This document shows, piece after piece, positions 57,041 to 64,000 of a stretch of 64,000 bases of DNA (the first letter of the stretch is position 1; each line of letters starts with the position of its first letter). The stretch is taken from contig CM025849.1 of the NCBI GenBank assembly GCA_003952965.2, positions 22,329,631 to 22,393,630 on the forward strand, read 5' to 3'. The stretch is from Morella rubra (Eukaryota; Streptophyta; Magnoliopsida; Fagales; Myricaceae). Made by a program: the position numbers and the translations under genes. Under the pieces are notes generated by a model. The model was not told where the DNA came from. It did not search any database and saw only the letters and a program-made list of their open reading frames with translations.

Positions 57041-59956
57041 TCGTGAGTTAAGGCTTCGCTTTGTTCAGAAAATATAGTGTCCCGCACAATTGTGAAGCAG
57101 CGTCTATATCCAGCAAACGAAATGTGGTCGGTGTTTACAAACTCGAGAACAATATCCTCTTTTTGAGCATGATCTCGAATGAAATGATGCTTAATCTCAA
57201 TATGTTTGTCCTAGAGTGCTAAATTGGATTTTTAGTAAAATTTATCGCACTGGTGTTGTCACATTTTATTGGGATGAGAGAATAAATGAAGATTAAAATC
57301 TTTCAATTGTTGTTTCATCCACAATACTTGTGCACAACAATTGCCCACAGGCAATATACTCGGCTTCCGTGGTTGATAAAGCCACAAATTTTGTTTCTTA
57401 CAAACCAAGAGACTAGTGAGGGTCCAAGAAATTACATGCACCACTAGTACTCTTTCTATCAATTTTACAACCAGCATAATCCGCATCCGAGTATCCTTGT
57501 AAATTAAATTCAACACTCTTGGGATAAAATAACCAAGATTTTAAGTGCCAACAAGATATCTAAAAAATCTTTTAACTGCAAGGAGATGAGATTCCTTAGG
57601 ACAAGATTGGAATCTAGCACACATGCATACACTAAACATTATATCAGGTCTACTAGCAGTAAGATAGAGTAAGGAGTCCAATCATACCTCAGTATTTCGT
57701 TTGGTCACATCCTTACCTTTCTCATCTTTTCCATTTTGTAGATGGACTCATAGGTGTGCTATCGGTTTTGAGTTGTCCATACCCAAATCTTTTGAGAAGA
57801 TCTCTTGTGTATTTTGCTTGATTGATGAAGATTCCCTCATTGTTTTGTTTGATCTGAAGGTCCAAGAAAGTAGTTCAATTCTCCCATGAGGCTTATCTCA
57901 AATTCACCTTGCATGACTTGGAAACTTGACATAAAGATTCATTAGTTGATCCAAAAATAATGTCATCGACATAAATTTGAACTATAAGCAATTCATTGTC
58001 TTTTTCCTTAGTAAAAGAGTGTATCAATTACCTCGTGAAAATCCATTTTCAATAAGAAAAGAACTTAACGTTCATACCATGCTCGAGGTGCTTGTTTAAG
58101 CCATAAAGTGCCTTTGTGAGCTTGACACATGATTTGAAAGCTTTTCATCTTCAAAGCCCGTGGTTGCTCAACATATACTTCCTCGTAGGAATCCATTTAG
58201 AAAACTTTTTCACATCCATTTGAAAAAGTTTAAATCTTTATAACAAGCGAAAAGCAAGTAACATACTAAGATTCTAAACGAGCAACAGGAGCAAAGGTTT
58301 CATCAAAATCAATTCCTTCTTCTTGATTATAACCTTGGGCTACTAATCTTGCCTTGTTCCTTACTACAACCCCAGATTCATCCATTTTGTTTCTAAAAAC
58401 CCATTTAGTACCAATAATTGGATGATCCTTGGGTCTAGGAACTAGATGCATACTTGGTTTTTCTCAAATTGTTTTAATTCATCTTCCATAGCATGGATCC
58501 AACTTTCATCATCTTTTAGCCTCAGAAATTCTTAGGCTCAAGTTGAGAAAGTAAAGCAAAATTATTTGCTTGATTACAGAGGATTGAGTTCTTACCCCTT
58601 TTTCAACATTACCAATGATTTGTTGGAAAGGATGACTCTTGATGTTCTTCCAAGACTTTGGTAGATCATTGTTGCTTGTTGAGGCTCTTCTTGAGGTTCT
58701 TAAGCTTGATCTTGTAAGTGTTTCTTCCTTGTCTTCATTTAAGCTTTCTCAACTCTTTGTCAAGATCTACAATATCTTCATCATTTCTTTTCATTGTTAG
58801 ATTCATCAAAAACAATTGAACTGATTCTTCAACAATAAAGGTACGTTTATTAAAACACGATAAGCTTTACTAGAAGTTGAATAGCCAAGAAATATACCTT
58901 CATCAGCTTTTGCATCAACTTACCAAATTGTCTTTATTGTTGTTAACACAAAGCATTTGCAACCAAAACATGAAATAACCAATGTTGGGTTTTCTATCAT
59001 TTCCATAGCTCATATGGAGTTTTCTTAAGAATAGGTCTAATCATGCAACGGTTCATAACATACAACTTGTGCTAATGCTTCAGCCCAAAAATAATCAGGC
59101 AAGTTGTTTTCACATAGCAAGGTTCTAGTCCATCTCTTCAAAAGTCCTATTCTTCCTCTCTACAACACCATTTTGTTGAGGAGTTCTAGGAGCCGAGAAG
59201 TTATGGTTAATACCATTTTCACCACAAAACTTTTCAAAGAGGAATTTTCAAATTCTTTACCATGATCACTCCTTATGCTAGAAATAGCAAAACCTTTTTC
59301 ATTTTGAATCCTCTTGCTAAGTTTTTGAAAAGCATGAAAGGCCTCATCTTTATGAAGCTAGGAATAGAAATCCATGTGAATCTACTGAAATCAATAACAA
59401 CAAAGCCATAACGTTTGCCACCCAAACTCAATGTTTGGTTGGACCAAATAAGTCCATGCGTAGAAGTTGAAGTGGCCTAGAAGTGGACACACATTTTTGG
59501 GTTAAAAGATGTTTTGGTTTGTTTGCCCTTTTGACAAGCTGCACAAATTTTATCCTTTTCAAAAATAAGGTTAGGCAAACCCAAAACAATGATTCTTTTT
59601 GGCTAGTTTTTGAAATCAAGTCTATGCTTGCATGAGCAAATCTTCTATGCCATTGCCAACTATCCTTGTCATTTAGAGATGAAAAACATTTTATATTTTC
59701 AGAAGAATATTCTCTAAGTGAACAATATACACATTTTCTTTGATGTCCAACAAACAAGACTTTCTTGCTTTCAATATTTTCAACAAGCATATTGGTGATT
59801 CAAATATGACTCGGTTTCCCTTGTCACATAATTGACTGATACTTAACAGATTATACTTTTAAACCATCAACAAATAAGACATTTTTAATAGAAGGGATTA
59901 TGAGAAACATACCAACATGTCCAATACTAAGAATCCTTCCTTTACCATTATCACCA
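57041..59956 (-). pseudogene. Ty1/copia pol, SIRE/Maximus-like, degenerate
   Basis: Read right to left from the gap: protease end (GDNGKGRILSIGHVG, SIKNVLFVDGLK), pre-integrase (CFSSLNDKDSWQWHRRFAHA), integrase zinc region and start of the core (LQLLRMDLFGPT, 59450), further integrase pieces to ~58500, reverse transcriptase start ([40 protein letters not shown], 58450-58270), later RT pieces, and RNase H (frame-shifted DADYAGCKIDRKS, CCAQVLWMKQQL, then KCDNTSAINFTKNPI) to 57041. Many stops and frameshifts. The wording of RT and RNase H and the env-like ORF downstream place it in the SIRE lineage. The gag end and 5' LTR would lie in or beyond the 1000-N gap. Confidence 0.85.
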
Positions 59957-60956
59957 NNNNNNNNNNNNNNNNNNNNNNNNNNNNNNNNNNNNNNNNNNNN
60001 NNNNNNNNNNNNNNNNNNNNNNNNNNNNNNNNNNNNNNNNNNNNNNNNNNNNNNNNNNNNNNNNNNNNNNNNNNNNNNNNNNNNNNNNNNNNNNNNNNNN
60101 NNNNNNNNNNNNNNNNNNNNNNNNNNNNNNNNNNNNNNNNNNNNNNNNNNNNNNNNNNNNNNNNNNNNNNNNNNNNNNNNNNNNNNNNNNNNNNNNNNNN
60201 NNNNNNNNNNNNNNNNNNNNNNNNNNNNNNNNNNNNNNNNNNNNNNNNNNNNNNNNNNNNNNNNNNNNNNNNNNNNNNNNNNNNNNNNNNNNNNNNNNNN
60301 NNNNNNNNNNNNNNNNNNNNNNNNNNNNNNNNNNNNNNNNNNNNNNNNNNNNNNNNNNNNNNNNNNNNNNNNNNNNNNNNNNNNNNNNNNNNNNNNNNNN
60401 NNNNNNNNNNNNNNNNNNNNNNNNNNNNNNNNNNNNNNNNNNNNNNNNNNNNNNNNNNNNNNNNNNNNNNNNNNNNNNNNNNNNNNNNNNNNNNNNNNNN
60501 NNNNNNNNNNNNNNNNNNNNNNNNNNNNNNNNNNNNNNNNNNNNNNNNNNNNNNNNNNNNNNNNNNNNNNNNNNNNNNNNNNNNNNNNNNNNNNNNNNNN
60601 NNNNNNNNNNNNNNNNNNNNNNNNNNNNNNNNNNNNNNNNNNNNNNNNNNNNNNNNNNNNNNNNNNNNNNNNNNNNNNNNNNNNNNNNNNNNNNNNNNNN
60701 NNNNNNNNNNNNNNNNNNNNNNNNNNNNNNNNNNNNNNNNNNNNNNNNNNNNNNNNNNNNNNNNNNNNNNNNNNNNNNNNNNNNNNNNNNNNNNNNNNNN
60801 NNNNNNNNNNNNNNNNNNNNNNNNNNNNNNNNNNNNNNNNNNNNNNNNNNNNNNNNNNNNNNNNNNNNNNNNNNNNNNNNNNNNNNNNNNNNNNNNNNNN
60901 NNNNNNNNNNNNNNNNNNNNNNNNNNNNNNNNNNNNNNNNNNNNNNNNNNNNNNNN
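59957..60956. other. Assembly gap, exactly 1000 N
   Basis: The length of exactly 1000 suggests a scaffold gap of unknown real size. The copia element enters it on the left; the right side is unrelated sequence. Open frames that run across it are meaningless. Confidence 0.99.
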
Positions 60957-61359
60957 AAAAGTGGAAGAAAAGAGGGCGGCAGCCCAAAAAAGGTTGTGCG
61001 CATCAGATCCACGCGCCCCCCGAGTGGCGTGTGGGGAGCTGGGCAACGGAGTCATGCTGCCAAAGATAGTCGATGTCATAGATCCGAGGTCACGGATGCC
61101 ATGCGCGTGTCTGCCAATAGGCTCCCCGTTATGGTGGTCACCACCCTTCCTTCCTTGAAACAAAAACCCTAAATGAAATAGGAACCAACCACCATTATTG
61201 AACCAAAAACTAATCAGAGACTAGATCAAGGCAACTCCTAACTGGCCGATCGGAAAGGCTCATAAGAGATAATTTTTTTGGGAGTCTAAAGAGAAGGGGG
61301 ACCCTCTCTCTCTAGACTTACGACTTGATAAATTGAACATATGAGGTTGATCCCACTGG

Positions 61360-61402
<43 letters not shown>

Positions 61403-61480
61403 GTCTTGTAAGTTTTCCCACCTAAGGTTTGAAGGTTGTCCATTACTCATCCATTGAGCTAGCTTTTTCTGATTCCATCA
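60957..61480 (+). repeat. Right part of a gypsy LTR with a (CT)n tract
   Basis: The sequence ends ...GATTCCATCA at 61480 and is followed by a gypsy primer-binding site, so it should be the 3' part of a 5' LTR; its start is in the gap or not recognised. It contains a (CT)n microsatellite at 61364-61400. The G/C-rich part at 60990-61140 is non-coding. Confidence 0.55.
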
Positions 61481-61482
61481 GT

Positions 61483-61500
61483 TGGTGCCGTCCGTGGGAA
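61483..61500 (+). other. Primer-binding site of Tat/Athila-type gypsy
   Basis: TGGTGCCGTCCGTGGGAA is one or two bases away from the TGGCGCCGT(C/T)TGTGGGAA-like site that opens many Tat/Ogre/Athila-lineage gypsy elements, which use a tRNA other than initiator Met. It differs from the Met-type site of all other elements in this window. Confidence 0.65.
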
Positions 61501-62796
61501 AGCGACTTTGCATTCCTTACTAACTCCTTCAAACAAAAAGGCAAATGGTTGCTCACACCGAAGCAAAAAGAAGATATTATTCGCAATAGATTAGCGTTTC
61601 TTCGCATTCTTTATCTCTCTCAGGAAGGATTTTCTTTGTTAAAGATTCGGAACTTATTCCATATGTTGGTGATGATTTTCACACAGTATTGTCTGCCGTT
61701 GGGGAAACTAATTGCAAGTGGTCGCAGAACAGGCTCTCGTTGATTGCTCTTGTGAAGTAAGATGAGGAACTAGGGTTTCATGGCAAGGCAGTGACAAAAC
61801 CCTGAGCCACTGAAAACCGTATAGAAAGTGCCCATTATCACTGCCTAGGACCTAAGGAATTCCAAGATGTGTACTTGTGCTGGTGAATTAGAGCTTGCAA
61901 AATTTATACCATTTTCAACTCCGAAGTTTAAATAAGTGTGAACTCTCACTGGAAAAGTTTGATCCCAAAAGAATCCGAAGCAGATTCTACAAGCCAAAAA
62001 GATATCGAAGATTTTTTCAGCTTCAATATTCTATTTAGATAAACTTCGTATTTGGTTGATTTCAGTGACAGAACCAAGACTCAATTTAAAGAAGAATTTC
62101 CTAAGTAATAAAAAAAGCAGATGATATTGATTTTGTTACCAGATGATATTGATTAAAAGTAGTTTGTGATCCTAGAAAAACAAAGCAATATGACTCGATC
62201 ACATAACTATGTTCATGGATATTGGTTCTGCCCAGTTGTAAGAAATTGTCTTTTTTTTTTTTTTTCATGAGTGGAAGCTCCAACAAAAATTGCCGGCCAT
62301 TGAATTCTACATTAATAAAACAAAATCCACTTTAAATACAAGATAATAATTGTCATATTTTAATGCCTGTATAAGCTATTATGTAATTATGAATTAGAAA
62401 TAGAAGGATAAAACTAAAAAAATAAGCTATTAAAGAACAATTTGTTTTAAAAAAAATATAAATGAGTAATTAAAATAATATTAAAAGATTGATTAACGGG
62501 GTTGAGACTTCAACTAATTGCATTAAATGAAAAAGGACGCCTTCAACTTGTTGAAGTTCGCTGTGAGTAGTCTGGTCAACAATACTAGTGATCATTAGCT
62601 GCTGCTAGCTTCCCCCAACCCCCACAAGGTGCGTGAATAAAATGTAACATGATCCCCATAGAGGATAAATATGACGATAAATATGTTTGGCACTGGCAGA
62701 ACCAACCGGGGCGCGTGCCCCTGTTCGCCCCCGGCTGGTTCCGCCTGTGGCTGGCCCTAAAGACTGCAAAGTCCTTTTCATGGTCTGAATTGGGGC
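61501..62796. other. Relic of gypsy internal region, then intergenic
   Basis: 61501 to about 61900 may be a decayed leader/gag of the element whose primer-binding site is at 61483; no domain is readable. 62100-62600 is AT-rich and empty. A GC-rich imperfect inverted repeat at 62705-62755 (AACCAACCGGGGCG / CGCCCCCGGCTGGTT) could be an end of a DNA transposon, but no partner was found. Confidence 0.4.
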
Positions 62797-63260
62797 TTGT
62801 GCAATGAATCAGCCTTGTGCGACGAATCTGACTCAATTTCTTGGGGGGAACTGGTTCTTGGCGAGGCAATTGTTAAAGACTTCAGTTTGGATGCCTCCCA
62901 TGCATTTGCAACTCCCGTCCCTTCAGGTCCAGATTGGTCTAATGGTAACAATGTTGAAGATAATATGAAGTCAGGGCTCCTAACTGCAAAAGTTGTCTGT
63001 CTTATTGAATATGTTCTTGAATAAAGGGATTTAAAAGATATTAGATGTACAGTCTTTGTGGAAAGGATTATTACAGCCATTGTATTACTCTCTCTCTCTA
63101 ATGAGTTGCTTTTGAAATACAGCAGCTGGAAGTCTGAATAACTCTGGGTTGCCATCCCAGACAAGGAAGAAACAAAAGGAAATTGTGCAAGAATTTCGTA
63201 AAAGCATGGTGATCATCATTGTTGCACCATCAATTTTTGAACATCTAAACAACTTAGAAT
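62797..63260 (+). pseudogene. Dicer-like 2 (DCL2) helicase-domain pseudogene
   Basis: DCL2 is a plant Dicer that makes 22-nt siRNAs, notably in antiviral silencing. The frame from 62797 reads GEAIVKDFSLDASHAFATP, SGPDWSNG, SGLLTAKVVCLIEYVLE, a TAA where Tyr is expected, then RDLKDIRCTVFVERIITAIV and LLLKYSSWKSE. After a frameshift with loss of a few codons it continues SGLPSQTRKKQKEIVQEFRK, SMVIIIVAPSIFE near 63150-63240. This is the linker and second RecA-like (helicase C) part of DCL2, just before the EEG-D-x-Q motif. Sequence after 63260 no longer matches. No intron is visible in the fragment. Stop, frameshift and truncation on both sides show it is dead. Confidence 0.85.
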
Positions 63261-64000
63261 CACTCAACAGAGCTCGCAAGGGGCCGAGGATCTATTTGAA
63301 GATGAGGAGGCGATGATGCCGTGGGATTTGTTGAGGCCGAAGTCATTTTTACAGGCTCCTTCTTTTCTCCTGGGAGCCGAAAGTTGTTTTGTGTTCAGCT
63401 CTGGAGTTTCTTTTTCGCTTCTTCCAAGCGAAGTAGCGGTTGGTTGGGCGCGCATGGCCTGCACACTGCACGATTTCCACACATTCCGACCAAAAGTAGA
63501 GGCGATTGTGTTTATCTCTTTGCTTCTTTCTATAAATTATAGTCAACTTAACGGACAGATTTATTACAATTAAGAGCCACGTGGACAGATTTATTACAAC
63601 ATTGATTTCTATAATTTATTAAAGCAGCTTTTTCAATGATATATTGGTGACTCTATAGATTTAATAGCTCAGGAGCTTAAAAAAAAAGTGAAACCCCTAA
63701 TAGTGACGGAGTTAGAAAAAAAAAGTTGAAAGAAAAAAAATCTACTTTTCGTTATTTCTCAATTCAACATTGCCTGGAATTTTTCCCAACCCACCCTAAT
63801 ATATATATAGTAGATAGAGCACCAAAATTTCTAGAAGCTCCTATTATAGTGGGATGAAATATAATATGCTTTGAGTATTTATTTAAAGAATATAAAATAG
63901 AAGATTTTTTTTTGTGGGACTACTAGAATATATTGTTTCATTGAAAAAATTAGCACATTAGGGATAAATTTAAATTAACAAAAAAATATACAGAGTCAAA
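63261..64000. other. Intergenic, no gene recognised
   Basis: 63261-63490 is moderately GC-rich with overlapping short open frames on both strands but no recognisable domain. The rest is AT-rich and empty, with a (TA)n run near 63800. Confidence 0.4.

Noticed and set aside
59851..61163. Very long open frames across the N block on both strands
   Set aside because: They exist only because N cannot form stop codons; the real sequence in them is a few dozen codons.
62705..62755. GC-rich inverted repeat as a transposon end or terminator
   Set aside because: Resembles the GGCGGAACCAG-type ends of some hAT elements, but no second end or target duplication was found.
1..64000. tRNA and rRNA genes
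   Set aside because: Looked for tRNA arm patterns and conserved rRNA words by eye; only retrotransposon primer-binding sites matching tRNA ends were seen. A covariance-model search would be decisive.

Overview
The window is nuclear DNA from a flowering plant, very probably a woody eudicot. It holds two intact spliced genes with normal GT-AG introns, a photosystem I subunit with a chloroplast transit peptide, and a plant-only XS/XH protein of RNA-directed DNA methylation. Most of the rest is plant LTR retrotransposon DNA (Ty1/copia and Ty3/gypsy) in nested, inverted and decayed copies. Nothing looks bacterial or organellar.

Layout. 1-4030: a decayed copia element whose protease-integrase segment is flipped inside it. 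4870-5064: one end of a probable CACTA transposon. 5911-6787 (minus): psaL, with I-box and TATA motifs upstream. 7763-8160: an old LTR fragment. 8774-9113: a CAF1 deadenylase pseudogene. 10113-10407: a MITE. 10446-14295 (minus): an intact six-exon FDM1-type gene with a probable non-coding first exon at 15519-15800. 16596-16997: a 402-bp fold-back element with a target duplication. 17003-19570 (minus): a decayed gypsy pol. 19576-40655: a complex of related gypsy elements (LTR families called A, B and C here) arranged roughly as a mirror image, with two solo LTRs that resemble SIRE-type copia LTRs. 40660-45062: an AT-rich satellite with ~100-bp monomers and ~500/600-bp higher-order periods. 45063-54382: more of gypsy A, split by a 3.35-kb LTR-type element with a perfect 5-bp target duplication. 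54380-59956 (minus): SIRE-like copia pol followed by an envelope-like ORF. 59957-60956: exactly 1000 Ns. 61483-61500: a Tat/Athila-type primer-binding site. 62797-63260: a Dicer-like 2 (DCL2) helicase pseudogene.

Only psaL and the FDM1-type gene look functional. I did not find a clearly new, intact biological system. The most interesting signals are: (1) three gypsy LTR families that each carry the C-terminal end of the polyprotein inside the LTR, with a shared G-x-x-T-R-x-(R/K)-A-K motif; (2) the ~18-kb mirror-image gypsy arrangement; (3) the higher-order satellite beside it; (4) two gypsy copies altered almost only by deletions (32-34 kb) or almost only by insertions (50-54 kb), which may be assembly artefacts. 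Exon and repeat boundaries were read by eye; those called approximate may be off by several bases.
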